Assembly: GCF_003474435.1 (NCBI RefSeq)
Contig: NZ_QRNF01000003.1
Span: 62,001-126,000 of the forward strand
DNA from: Ruminococcus sp. AF46-10NS
GTDB lineage: Bacteria > Bacillota > Clostridia > Lachnospirales > Lachnospiraceae
Direction: 5' to 3'
DNA length: 64,000 nucleotides
The position numbers and the translations under genes are program-made. Positions 56,104-64,000 of the stretch are shown here, in pieces. Below the pieces are notes generated by a model. The model saw nothing but the letters and a program-made list of their open reading frames with translations. It was not told the DNA's origin and did not search any database. How positions within the stretch are numbered: position 1 is the first letter of the stretch; each line of letters opens with the position of its first letter.

Positions 56104-56239
56104 ACGGAACATATATTGTGAAACGATTATGTTCATGAGCATGCAGTGTATGCGGAATGCGGAGATCCGCTTTACTTTATCCGAACACAGGCAGACAAAA
56201 GAGAACTGTGTTTCGGTTTGACAAGAGGGAGCAGTTTCT

Positions 56240-57391
56240 ATGAATACATTTGAAATGAAAACAGCCATCCATTTTGGAGCTGATGCCCTGGGAAGACTGA
56301 GAGATATTCCATACAAAAGAGTCCTTGTTATCACAGATCCGTTTGTTGTAAAAAGTGGAATGATCGATATGATCACAAAACCGCTTCAGGCAGGTGGAAA
56401 AGAATTTGATATTTTCTGTGATGTTGTTCCGGATGCACCGGTTGGGAAAATTGCCGAAGGAGTCAAAAAATTCCTTCAGTATCAGCCGGAAGCGATTGTT
56501 GCAGTAGGCGGTGGCTCTGCTATCGACTCTTCCAAGGCAATCCGTGAGTTTGCCCTGAAGATCAACAATTACGGAAAGGTTGGACTGGTTGCCATTCCTA
56601 CAACAAGTGGTACAGGTTCCGAGGTTACTTCTTTTGCTGTTGTAAATGATACAGAAGCACATGTGAAATATCCGCTGATCTCAGACAGCCTGACGGCCGA
56701 TGAGGCGATACTGGATGCTGAACTTGTACGCAGTGTTCCACCTGCGATCACAGCAGATACAGGTATGGATGTTCTGACTCATGCAATTGAGTCTTATGTC
56801 AGCATCAATCACAATGAGTTTACTTCTGCACTTGCAGAGAAATCTATTGAGATCTGTGGTGTATATCTTTACCGTGCATATGTTGATGGTAGTGATATGC
56901 ATGCAAGACAAAAAATGCATGTAGCATCCTGTCTGGCAGGACTTTCCTTTAATGCCGCAGGACTTGGTATCACACACAGTATGGCTCACCAGCTGGGAGC
57001 TATTTTCCATATTCCTCACGGAAGAGCTAATGCGATGCTGTTGCCGCATATTGTTGAATATAATGCAAATATCAACAAACGCAGCAGAAGCCAGAAGGAA
57101 TATCTTCCGGCAGTAAAGAGATATTCCAATATTGCACATCTTCTTGGACTGAGTAATTATAACGAAGTTATGAGCGTAAGATCTCTTGTAAACTGGATCC
57201 AGTTTATGCAGAAAGAGATGAATATCCCGCTTACCATCGAAGAGATGAAGACAATCACACCGGATGCTTATTTTGCGGCGGTTGATAAGATGGCGGATAT
57301 GGCACTTGCGGATGCCTGCACAGCGGCAAATCCGCGTGTACCTAAGAAAGAGGATATTATTAAGATTTATACTAAACTTTGGTCTTTTTGA
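56240..57391 (+). CDS. pduQ: Iron-containing alcohol dehydrogenase, PduQ-like
   Basis: A 383-residue group III alcohol dehydrogenase. The NAD-binding GGGSAIDSSKAIRE, PTTSGTGSEVTSFAV and the metal-binding histidines in GITHSMAHQLGAIFHIPHGRANAMLL are typical. It reduces propanal to 1-propanol, recycling NAD+ inside or at the microcompartment. It is separated from the DeoR gene by 136 bp. No encapsulation helix is obvious. Confidence 0.9.
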   Translation: MNTFEMKTAIHFGADALGRLRDIPYKRVLVITDPFVVKSGMIDMITKPLQAGGKEFDIFCDVVPDAPVGKIAEGVKKFLQYQPEAIVAVGGGSAIDSSKAIREFALKINNYGKVGLVAIPTTSGTGSEVTSFAVVNDTEAHVKYPLISDSLTADEAILDAELVRSVPPAITADTGMDVLTHAIESYVSINHNEFTSALAEKSIEICGVYLYRAYVDGSDMHARQKMHVASCLAGLSFNAAGLGITHSMAHQLGAIFHIPHGRANAMLLPHIVEYNANINKRSRSQKEYLPAVKRYSNIAHLLGLSNYNEVMSVRSLVNWIQFMQKEMNIPLTIEEMKTITPDAYFAAVDKMADMALADACTAANPRVPKKEDIIKIYTKLWSF

Positions 57392-57410
57392 TAAAAGATG
57401 AAAACCGCAA

Positions 57411-57434
57411 AGGGGCCGCAAAGCCGCGGCCCCT
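57411..57434 (+). terminator. Intrinsic terminator after pduQ
   Basis: AGGGGCCGC and GCGGCCCCT form a perfect 9-bp stem with a 6-base loop. A second T run (CGGGCTTTTTTT near 57448-57457) follows shortly. Confidence 0.75.
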
Positions 57435-57616
57435 CTGCACACCCCTCGGGCTTTTTTTAGAGTGCTTGACTGTGGCGGGCGGAAGGGTATTGACTTTTGT
57501 CTGTATGCTGCGGTTGTTTCGGGTTGAACGTTGTGCCGATTAATTGTCGAGGATTGTAAAATTGGTCTGATATGGATAGGCTTATTTATCAGGTGTTGCT
57601 GGGAGGTTGAACTGGT

Positions 57617-58840
57617 ATGGAGGTTTATACCGGATATGGTGATAAGGGGATGACGGATCTTTCCCATACGAAGAATGTTTCAAAGTCGGATGATCGGATT
57701 TGTCTGATGGGGGCAGTTGAGGAGCTGATGAGTCATATTGGGCTTGTGCGGGTTCTGGTTGATGATGTGGATGTTGTCCGGATGCTGGAGAAGATCTCGG
57801 AGACTTTGAAGAAGATTATAGATGGGGTTTCTGATCCTTATAATCGGGAGTTTAAGGTCAGTGAAGACCGGACGGAGCTTCTGGAGGAGGAGATTGGCCG
57901 GATGAAAGAGATTTTTTCCGGAGAGAGGCTTCCGATTCTTCCGGGGGATTCCCGGGTTGCGGCTGAGGTTGATGTGACAAGAGCTGTGGCCAGAAGAGCT
58001 GAGAGAGAGCTTGCGCTAGTCAGTGTGAAGTTTGGATCGGATACTGGAGCCAAGAAATATATGAACCGACTGTCAGATTATTTTTATGTGCTGGCAAGGT
58101 ATGTGGATGCAGCGAAGATCAAAGAGAAGAATGAAGCTTCTGAAGGTGTTCAGGGAGCTGTAAAAGCAGAAACTGCCGGGAGTGAAGCTAATATTGGGGC
58201 AGAAGCTGCAGGAACTGTTGGGAATAGTGCAGATGTTGTAGCGGGTACATCGGCGGTGGATATAAGAGCACAGGAGTCACAGATGGTGCAGAAAAATGAT
58301 ATTCAGGCTTCAGTTATGCAGAATGGAACTGTGGCAACAACAGCAGGAGGAAATACGGCGATGGCACAGAATGACAGTATGGCAGTAAACACGGCGATGA
58401 TCCAGGAAGTGCTGAAGCGTATGGGTATCCAGGGACGTATCACCTTGGATTCTGCCAAGAGGCTTATTGAGAAGATCGAGCAGGAAGCTTTGAGAAGAAA
58501 CAAGCCTTCTGTGATCGCAGTATGCAGCCCGGACGGAAATCCGGTTGCGGTTCATGTTATGGACGGATCTTTTCTTGTAAGCTTTGATATGGCCGTAAAA
58601 AAGGCCTACACGTCCGTTGCAGTAAAAATGTCAACCATGGAGCTTTCCAGACTGACTCAGCCGGGTCAGACATTTTACGGTCTTGGCAAGATGAGCGATA
58701 ACATCGTAATATTCGGAGGCGGTGTACCGCTTAAAGTTGGAGACACCATTATCGGCGGTCTCGGCATCAGCGGCGGCACAAGCGAAGAGGATAACAGCCT
58801 TGCAGAGTATGGACTGCAGGTGCTGAATGAGGTACTGTAG
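57617..58840 (+). CDS. PduO-like fusion: adenosyltransferase-type domain plus GlcG/PduO C-terminal domain
   Basis: A 407-residue protein. The N-terminal part (1-170) resembles PduO cob(I)alamin adenosyltransferase: YTGYGDKGMTDL, VEELMSHIGL and VTRAVARRAERELAL, although the usual DKGTTSL and DELNS motifs are altered. An Ala/Ser/Gln-rich linker of about 90 residues follows, with a helix (NTAMIQEVLKRMGIQ) that looks like an encapsulation peptide. The C-terminal GlcG/HbpS-like (DUF336) domain has KPSVIAVCSPDGNPVAV and GLGISGGTSEEDNSLAEYGL. The dehydratase in this cluster needs no B12, so an adenosyltransferase role is surprising; the altered motifs may mean loss of that activity. It lies outside the terminator of the main operon. 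Confidence 0.75.
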   Translation: MEVYTGYGDKGMTDLSHTKNVSKSDDRICLMGAVEELMSHIGLVRVLVDDVDVVRMLEKISETLKKIIDGVSDPYNREFKVSEDRTELLEEEIGRMKEIFSGERLPILPGDSRVAAEVDVTRAVARRAERELALVSVKFGSDTGAKKYMNRLSDYFYVLARYVDAAKIKEKNEASEGVQGAVKAETAGSEANIGAEAAGTVGNSADVVAGTSAVDIRAQESQMVQKNDIQASVMQNGTVATTAGGNTAMAQNDSMAVNTAMIQEVLKRMGIQGRITLDSAKRLIEKIEQEALRRNKPSVIAVCSPDGNPVAVHVMDGSFLVSFDMAVKKAYTSVAVKMSTMELSRLTQPGQTFYGLGKMSDNIVIFGGGVPLKVGDTIIGGLGISGGTSEEDNSLAEYGLQVLNEVL

Positions 58841-58887
58841 GATACAGGATAAAAATAAAATGTACAGACAGCCCAGAGAGCATAAAT

Positions 58888-58943
58888 AAAAGGGACGTGC
58901 TGCAGTGATGATTTTTAAATCAATACTGTGGCACGTCCCTTTT
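58888..58943. terminator. Bidirectional terminator
   Basis: AAAAGGGACGTGC and GCACGTCCCTTTT form a 13-bp perfect stem, extended by GCAGT/ACTGT pairs. It has A/T runs on both sides and so serves the PduO-like gene and the convergent surface-protein gene. Confidence 0.92.
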
Positions 58944-58950
58944 GAACTGC

Positions 58951-60261
58951 TTACTTCCAGTTAAGCTTCAGGCATTTGATGGAAATATCACTTTTTTCCG
59001 GTGCCTGGACCATGTTCTGGATAAAATAAGTCTTTTTCATAGTTTTTCCGGGCTTCAGATCTAGTGTCAGAGTTTTTGTCCAGTACATCTGGTCATAGAT
59101 ACCGGAGCCTGTGGTGATCTGTATTTTGGCTTTGGTGATGGTTTTCGCAGAAGTATTGGTGAATTTTAAGGTATAATAAGTTTTCATGTCATTAGGACCG
59201 TACTTGATACCAGCAACACTGATCTTCAGATTTTTTGTGGTAGGTTTGGCGGCCGGCGCGGATACGGTAATGGTGATCTTGCGATTAACACCATTTAATT
59301 TTGCGGTAACTGTGGCTGTCCCTTTTTTCTTTGGGACAAGATAGTTTCCGGAAATGGCAAGTACAGAAGGCTTGCTGGATTTTGCATTTTTGATGGTCAA
59401 ACTGGTACCGCCCTTCAGATTAATGAGGGAACGCATGGTAACTTTGGAGCCAACCTTAAGCGTGGTTTTGGAAGCGCGGAAGGTTGCTACGGTTTTTGAA
59501 GGAGATGTTACTTTTCCGGTCAGTTTACAGGCTTTGGCTTTGGGGTAGGATAAAGTGATCTTTGCTGATCCGGCTTTCATGCCTTTCAGGGTAACTGTGA
59601 AACGGCTGCGTTTTTTTGAATCCTGAGTGATGCTCTGCACCTTGAGAACAGAGCTGTTGGAAGAAGTAACCTTGAATTTTGATTTGCTGATGGTTTTTAC
59701 GTAAGGATCAGAAATCTCAATTCCGATGGAAGTAGTTTTTCCGGTTCGGATACTCTGGGTCAGATAATTGTTGTTGGTGATAAAAATTTCCGGAACTGCC
59801 TGTTTGATGGTAACTTCATAGTCGCAGTCTACAGGAACCGGACATTCTTTATTGCCGAAATCGAATTCCAGGTAGCCATCCTCCAGGTTGTCATCGTAGG
59901 TGAAAAAAGTCTCTTTGTATGCCAGTGGTGTATAATTTGAAGTGTTCAGCTTAACTACATTGATTCCATCAATAGAAAATGTGGTGCTTTTGGGTATGAC
60001 TCCTTTGGGAGAATAAAAGCTTACACGGACTGTTATGGCATAGATCCGTTTTTGGCAGTTTGCATTTTTGATGTTGATCGGGAAATTAATGTCTGAAAAC
60101 TCATCTTCGATCACACCGTCTGTATCACGGATCGTGGAAGTGGTTCCTTTGGTCACTACCCGGACTTTGGCGTGGGTATCCTGTGGAAGTAGGAGCATAA
60201 TAACTGAAAAAAGAAGCAGGAAAAAAATTGTTTCGATAGTTTTGATTTTTCTTTTACACAT
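58951..60261 (-). CDS. Exported surface protein with Ig-like (BIG2-type) domain
   Basis: A 436-residue protein with a signal peptide (IETIFFLLLFSVIMLLL..THA). It has several beta-rich modules: an early domain with VRVSFYSPKGVIPKS, a cadherin/Ig-like middle part and a BIG2-like stretch (KSSKPSVLAISGNYLVPKKKGTATVTAKLNG, residues about 290-335), ending in a module with TYYTLKFTNTSAKTI. No LPxTG is seen. The lysine-rich composition is typical of Clostridial surface adhesins. The function is unknown. Confidence 0.75.
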   Translation of the reverse strand: MCKRKIKTIETIFFLLLFSVIMLLLPQDTHAKVRVVTKGTTSTIRDTDGVIEDEFSDINFPINIKNANCQKRIYAITVRVSFYSPKGVIPKSTTFSIDGINVVKLNTSNYTPLAYKETFFTYDDNLEDGYLEFDFGNKECPVPVDCDYEVTIKQAVPEIFITNNNYLTQSIRTGKTTSIGIEISDPYVKTISKSKFKVTSSNSSVLKVQSITQDSKKRSRFTVTLKGMKAGSAKITLSYPKAKACKLTGKVTSPSKTVATFRASKTTLKVGSKVTMRSLINLKGGTSLTIKNAKSSKPSVLAISGNYLVPKKKGTATVTAKLNGVNRKITITVSAPAAKPTTKNLKISVAGIKYGPNDMKTYYTLKFTNTSAKTITKAKIQITTGSGIYDQMYWTKTLTLDLKPGKTMKKTYFIQNMVQAPEKSDISIKCLKLNWK

Positions 60262-60546
60262 AATAAATCCTCCTTTTTTGAGTATTCCGGCCGTTACTGA
60301 TCAGAGAATCGGATACTGCATGAATTCATGGTTCAATGTAATGGAACAGTATAAACAGATTCTTTCTCTTATATCATTATAACAGGAAAGCAGGGAGAGG
60401 TTGATTTGTGATTTTTTTGTATCAATTGGCAGTTTATCTGTAAATATGTTAAAATAAAATATTCGGAAAACAGCAGCAATTGAAGATGAAAAAGAATAGA
60501 GTTACTGTTCCGGTGGGAATGGTAACAGAAAGGATCATGTCGATTT

Positions 60547-62376
60547 ATGACGAAACAGGAACTTTTAAAGACCCACTTCGGGTATGATACTTTCAGAGAA
60601 GGGCAGGAAGCAGTGATCGATGCGCTTCTTGCAGGAAAAGATGTTCTGGCTGTAATGCCTACAGGAGCAGGAAAATCCATCTGCTACCAGGTACCGGCAC
60701 TGATGATGAAAGGGATCACGCTGGTAATATCACCGTTGATCTCCCTTATGAAAGACCAGGTTCGGAGTCTGAATCAGGCCGGGATCTCGGCGGCTTATCT
60801 TAACAGCTCCCTGACGCAGGGACAGTATTTCACAGCTTTACGCTATGCGAAAGCAGGACGTTACCCGATCATTTATGTGGCACCGGAGAGGCTTACTACA
60901 GATGCGTTCCTGGATTTTGCGCTGAGTGCGGAGATTTCTATGATCGCGGTGGATGAGGCACACTGTGTGTCCCAGTGGGGACAGGATTTCCGACCAAGTT
61001 ATCTTAAGATCGCGGAATTTGTGGCGCAGCTCCCAAAGCGGCCGGTGATCAGTGCATTTACAGCCACAGCGACAAAAGAAGTCAGGGAAGATATTGCAAG
61101 ACTGCTGGATCTTAAGGATCCTTTTTGCACAACAACAGGATTTGACAGAGAAAACCTTTACTTTGCAGTGAAAACACCGAAGGATAAATATAAAGAAGTA
61201 CATGACTACATACTGGAGCATCCGGACGACAGCGGTATTATCTACTGCCTCACCAGAAAACTGGTGGAAGAAGTTTGCGGAAAACTGATCCGGGACGGGA
61301 TCTCCGCAACCAGGTATCATGCAGGCCTTTCTGATGAGGAACGCAGGAATAATCAGGATGATTTTATCTATGACAGATGCCATGTGATGGTGGCTACCAA
61401 TGCTTTCGGAATGGGAATCGACAAGTCGGATGTGCGGTATGTCATTCATTACAATATGCCGAAAAACATGGAGGGCTATTATCAGGAGGCGGGCCGTGCA
61501 GGACGCGACGGAGATCCTGCGGAATGCATCCTTCTATATGGCGGAAAGGATGTTGTCACCAACCAGTACCTGATCGAGCGCGGGCAGGAGAATCAGGAGA
61601 TGGATGCGGCAACACAGCAGCTGATAAGAGAGAGGGATCAGGAGAGACTGAGACAGATGACTTTTTACTGTTTTACCCATGACTGTCTCAGGGAATATAT
61701 CCTGAAATATTTTGGCGAATACGGAAAAAGTTACTGTGGAAACTGTCTGAACTGCCAGACGGAATTTGTGGAGCAGGATATTACAGAGGAAGCAAAAGCT
61801 ATGATCCGCTGCGTGCAGAGCTGTGGCCAGCGTTATGGGGTCAATGTGATTCTGGATACTATCCGCGGTGCGTCCACAGCCAAGATCCGGCAGTACCACA
61901 TGGAGGAAAATCCTGCATACGGAGACTGTGCAAAGGTTCCGGTACACAAGCTCCGCCAGATTTTTAATTATCTGGTGCTTTGTGACTATCTTGCCCTTAC
62001 AGATGACGGCTATACGATTGTGAAGCTTACAGATTCCTCAGAGAGCCTTCTTGAGGGGGAAAAACATCTCACGATGAAGATGCCGAAAGAACAGGAACTG
62101 CGTAAAAAAGAGAAGCGCAGCCGCCTTTCAAAGGCCAGCGCAGGAGAACTTGGAGAACAGGACGAGACGCTTTTCCAGAGGCTCCGTGCGCTCCGCCTGG
62201 AGATAGCCAGGGAAGAAAAAATCCCTCCATATATGGTTTTTTCCGACAAAACTCTCATCCACATGTGTATTTTGAAACCAGGAAACGAGGAAGAAATGCT
62301 GAATGTGACAGGAGTAGGCAGACACAAGTTCGAAAAATACGGAAAAAGGTTTATTGATGCGGTGCAGAATATGTAG
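60547..62376 (+). CDS. recQ: ATP-dependent DNA helicase RecQ
   Basis: A 609-residue RecQ helicase: motif I PTGAGKSICYQ, motif II DEAHCVSQWG, motif III SAFTATAT, motif V ATNAFGMGIDK and motif VI QEAGRAGRDG. The zinc-binding domain (CFTHDCLREY..CGNCLNC) and a C-terminal HRDC domain (ILKPGNEEEMLNVTGVGRHKFEKYG) follow. The length is normal. It unwinds DNA in recombination and repair. It forms a single-gene unit. Confidence 0.95.
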   Translation: MTKQELLKTHFGYDTFREGQEAVIDALLAGKDVLAVMPTGAGKSICYQVPALMMKGITLVISPLISLMKDQVRSLNQAGISAAYLNSSLTQGQYFTALRYAKAGRYPIIYVAPERLTTDAFLDFALSAEISMIAVDEAHCVSQWGQDFRPSYLKIAEFVAQLPKRPVISAFTATATKEVREDIARLLDLKDPFCTTTGFDRENLYFAVKTPKDKYKEVHDYILEHPDDSGIIYCLTRKLVEEVCGKLIRDGISATRYHAGLSDEERRNNQDDFIYDRCHVMVATNAFGMGIDKSDVRYVIHYNMPKNMEGYYQEAGRAGRDGDPAECILLYGGKDVVTNQYLIERGQENQEMDAATQQLIRERDQERLRQMTFYCFTHDCLREYILKYFGEYGKSYCGNCLNCQTEFVEQDITEEAKAMIRCVQSCGQRYGVNVILDTIRGASTAKIRQYHMEENPAYGDCAKVPVHKLRQIFNYLVLCDYLALTDDGYTIVKLTDSSESLLEGEKHLTMKMPKEQELRKKEKRSRLSKASAGELGEQDETLFQRLRALRLEIAREEKIPPYMVFSDKTLIHMCILKPGNEEEMLNVTGVGRHKFEKYGKRFIDAVQNM

Positions 62377-62427
62377 GAAAGAGCCGTTTGCCGTCAGAAA
62401 ATGCAGAGCGAAATGCTCCGAATTTTC

Positions 62428-62456
62428 TTGCATTTAAAGGTCACATTTGTTAGAAT
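62428..62456 (+). promoter_or_regulatory. Promoter for a non-coding transcript
   Basis: TTGCAT (62428-62433), a 17-bp spacer and TAGAAT (62451-62456) predict a start near 62463, with no gene downstream until the convergent AraC gene. Confidence 0.6.
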
Positions 62457-62462
62457 AAGACA

Positions 62463-62768
62463 AGCAGGAGACATCCGGCGGACATTATACAGCCGGATGT
62501 GCACACCTTGCGGACTAATTTCTGCTGTACGTTTCAGTGCAGTGTACAGGCATTTCGCAAGCAGAATTCTATGCATCCGTGGAATCCCTTCAGACTAATG
62601 GAATCGACTTACGTCGGTCGAAAGCAAGCAGTGAGGTGGATGATCGTATCCGCTTTCCGTTAAGACATAATCTGTTGCTGTTCCCAGTAAAATGAGGAAC
62701 AGTGGACAGAATCATACACGATCTGCGTCGGCTTTTTCATGCAGAAAATCTGCCCTGCCGGCTTTTTT
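62463..62768 (+). ncRNA. Candidate structured non-coding RNA of about 305 nt
   Basis: The region between the promoter at 62428 and a terminator at 62727-62768 has no convincing coding frame but much structure. There is a perfect 9-bp hairpin at the 5' end (ACATCCGGC/GCCGGATGT, 62471-62500), then CTTGCG/CGCAAG enclosing CTGTAC/GTACAG (62507-62561), and CGAC-TTAC-GTCG further on. The terminator is GTCGGC/GCCGGC with an inner GCAGA/TCTGC and six T. I could not match it to tmRNA, RNase P, SRP or 6S RNA from memory. Confidence 0.5.
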
Positions 62769-62967
62769 CTCATACAAAAGAGAAGCGTGTGTTCATAAAC
62801 ATGAACGTAGCCTGCCTATAAAGCAGGAATCAGTTCCGGTACAGCATTTCTGCTGTAAGGCCGATCATAAGGTTGTCAGTTACATATCGTTGTATACAGG
62901 CAGCAGATATGGAGAAGCAAGCTTCAATGCTGCAGCCAGTTATAAACTACAGACATCTTGATATCTG

Positions 62968-63013
62968 AAAAAAGCAGGATATCCGTATAGGAATATGTGA
63001 GATCCTGCTTTTT
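62968..63013. terminator. Bidirectional terminator
   Basis: AAAAAGCAGGAT and ATCCTGCTTTTT form a perfect 12-bp stem. It can end the convergent AraC-type gene and any transcript from the left. Between 62769 and 62967 I see no feature of note. Confidence 0.85.
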
Positions 63014-63036
63014 GTCTTGTATTTAACCGAATTGAT

Positions 63037-63209
63037 TAAGCTAGTACAGCGAATATTAAGTAACCGCCATATTGACTTGCCTGATTTTTCATATGCTGCG
63101 TTGTCGTCAATCGCCGTAGCCACCGCTACGTCTCATTCCTCCGCCTTGCATATGAGAAAATCATCCTACGTCAATATAACAGATACTTAATTTTCACTGT
63201 ACTAGCTTA
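63037..63209. repeat. 173-bp imperfect palindromic element (MITE-like)
   Basis: Terminal inverted repeats TAAGCTAGTACAG (63037-63049) and CTGTACTAGCTTA (63197-63209) are perfect over 13 bp. Pairing continues inward (TATTAAGTA/TACTTAAT, ATATTGAC/GTCAATAT, TGATTTT/AAAATCA, CATATG/CATATG) to a central hairpin CGTAGC-CACC-GCTACG. Such a form fits a non-autonomous mobile or dispersed palindromic repeat. Its right end supplies the stop codon of the AraC-type gene. Other genome copies cannot be checked here. Confidence 0.75.
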
Positions 63210-64000
63210 TTGCTTTTTATACTTCCCGGGCGTAACACCCTTATATTTCTTAAAAGTCCGGATAAAATAACTCAGATCATTAAATCCGTTCCGGTATGCG
63301 ATCTCCGTGATGGAATCACCAGTAGTGGCCAGCTGGCAGCAGGCCTGTTCGATTCTCTGACGGTTCAGGTAATCCATAGGTGTCTGGTGAGTCATCTCTG
63401 AAAAAAATCTGCAGAAGTACTTGGGGGACATGGACACTGAGGCAGAAAGTTCCTGGAGTGTGATCGGGTTTGTGTAGTTCTTTTCGATGAATTCAACGAC
63501 CTGTTTCAGCTGAACGATACGCTTGTAGTCACGGCGGTTTTTGCGCAGACTTTCCAGGTAGTAATGATTACCAAAAACCAATCCGAAAAAGTGGTAAAAT
63601 TGTCCAAACACAACCAGTTCATATCCGGGCTTTTTCTGCCAGAAAGAATCAAAAAGAGAGTTCACGGCGCGCTGGATATCAGGCTGTTTCTCTGTAAAAT
63701 GATGATAGATCAGAAGTTCCTGATGGCTGATCTTCTGCATGTATTCCGTACAGACAGAATTAAATTTCAAAAACATGTTCATATCAAAAACAATACACTG
63801 ATAGATACAATCATGAGGAATTCCGGAATGGAGTACTCCGCTGTTGACAAAAATTATATCACCGGCTTTAGCTGTGAAACTTTTTTCGTCTAAAGTGACG
63901 GTAAGAGTGCCCTGGAGCACCCGCATGATTTCACATTCCACATGCCAGTGGTAGGACATCACATAACGGGGATGCGTACTGTCAATATGATGGAACTCAA
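63207..64000 (-). CDS. AraC-family transcriptional regulator, 3' part
   Basis: The frame is still open at the right edge of the window (residues before HWHVECEIMRVL continue past 64000), so the N-terminus is missing; about 263 residues are visible. The start is a cupin-type sensor domain (GDIIFVNSGVLHSGIP) and the end has two AraC helix-turn-helix units (ITLQELSASVSMSPKYFCRFF and SITEIAYRNGFNDLSYFIRTFKK). It is likely a sugar-responsive activator. Its stop codon lies in the inverted repeat of the palindromic element. Confidence 0.9.
   Translation of the reverse strand, partial: EFHHIDSTHPRYVMSYHWHVECEIMRVLQGTLTVTLDEKSFTAKAGDIIFVNSGVLHSGIPHDCIYQCIVFDMNMFLKFNSVCTEYMQKISHQELLIYHHFTEKQPDIQRAVNSLFDSFWQKKPGYELVVFGQFYHFFGLVFGNHYYLESLRKNRRDYKRIVQLKQVVEFIEKNYTNPITLQELSASVSMSPKYFCRFFSEMTHQTPMDYLNRQRIEQACCQLATTGDSITEIAYRNGFNDLSYFIRTFKKYKGVTPGKYKKQ

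Noticed and set aside
62692..62961. An 89-codon open frame after recQ
   Set aside because: It runs through the predicted terminator, lacks a ribosome site and has no family-like composition. The region fits a non-coding transcript better.
1..64000. CRISPR arrays, tRNA or rRNA genes
   Set aside because: I saw no regularly spaced repeat-spacer pattern, no tRNA-like cloverleaf and no rRNA sequence. A tRNAscan or CRISPR finder run could confirm.

Overview
The window looks like a chromosomal segment of a gut Lachnospiraceae (Firmicutes), most like the Blautia / Ruminococcus obeum group. This rests on the moderate GC content, strong AGGAGG ribosome sites, Gram-positive secreted proteins without an outer membrane, meso-diaminopimelate dehydrogenase, DUF1002 and DUF5685 family proteins, and a glycyl-radical propanediol microcompartment of the type I recall from R. 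obeum and Roseburia. The assignment comes from protein recognition, not from a search.

Layout. (1) 1-4.5 kb: end of a cytidylate-kinase-like gene, then an iron-uptake operon (two FeoA, FeoB, a Cys-rich FeoB-associated protein, a heavy-metal-associated domain protein). (2) 4.6-16.6 kb: a compact island with two different sets of nitrogenase-like genes (each one NifH-like reductase plus two NifD/NifK-like subunits) flanking hypF, hypC, hypD, hypE and a TM1266-type iron-hydrogenase-associated regulator. No hydrogenase structural genes, no hypA/hypB and no nif cofactor genes are in the window. This is the strongest candidate for an undescribed system. (3) 16.7-25 kb: small DMT-type transporter, comEA, two-component system, GerMN protein, comEC, FAD oxidoreductase. 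(4) 25.2-31.5 kb: cobalamin riboswitch, a secreted CbiK-type chelatase, a secreted two-domain protein and a BtuFCD/FepBDC-like importer. (5) 31.6-43.5 kb: DUF1002 protein, RlmI-like methyltransferase, small membrane and J-domain proteins, ddh, two NlpC/P60-like wall proteins, a second cobalamin riboswitch with a Cys-rich protein, and a PHP phosphoesterase. (6) 43.7-58.8 kb: a complete glycyl-radical-enzyme microcompartment: propanediol dehydratase and activase, class II (fuculose-phosphate type) aldolase, CoA-acylating aldehyde dehydrogenase, two alcohol dehydrogenases, PduL, PduS-like protein, six shell proteins, DeoR regulator and a PduO-like fusion. (7) 58.9-64 kb: Ig-like surface protein, recQ, a probable non-coding RNA gene, a 173-bp palindromic element and an AraC regulator cut by the window edge.

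The microcompartment genes form one pathway. The aldolase yields lactaldehyde from deoxysugar phosphates, which is reduced to 1,2-propanediol. The glycyl radical dehydratase makes propanal, which is split to propanol (alcohol dehydrogenases) and propionyl-CoA, then propionyl-phosphate (PduP, PduL). Amphipathic encapsulation helices are visible on the aldolase, aldehyde dehydrogenase, alcohol dehydrogenase and PduL.

Caution: nine genes carry between them twelve apparent frameshifts. All twelve have the phase of a single missing base, and several sit at short homopolymers. That uniformity points to sequencing error rather than gene decay, so I annotate these genes across the shift.
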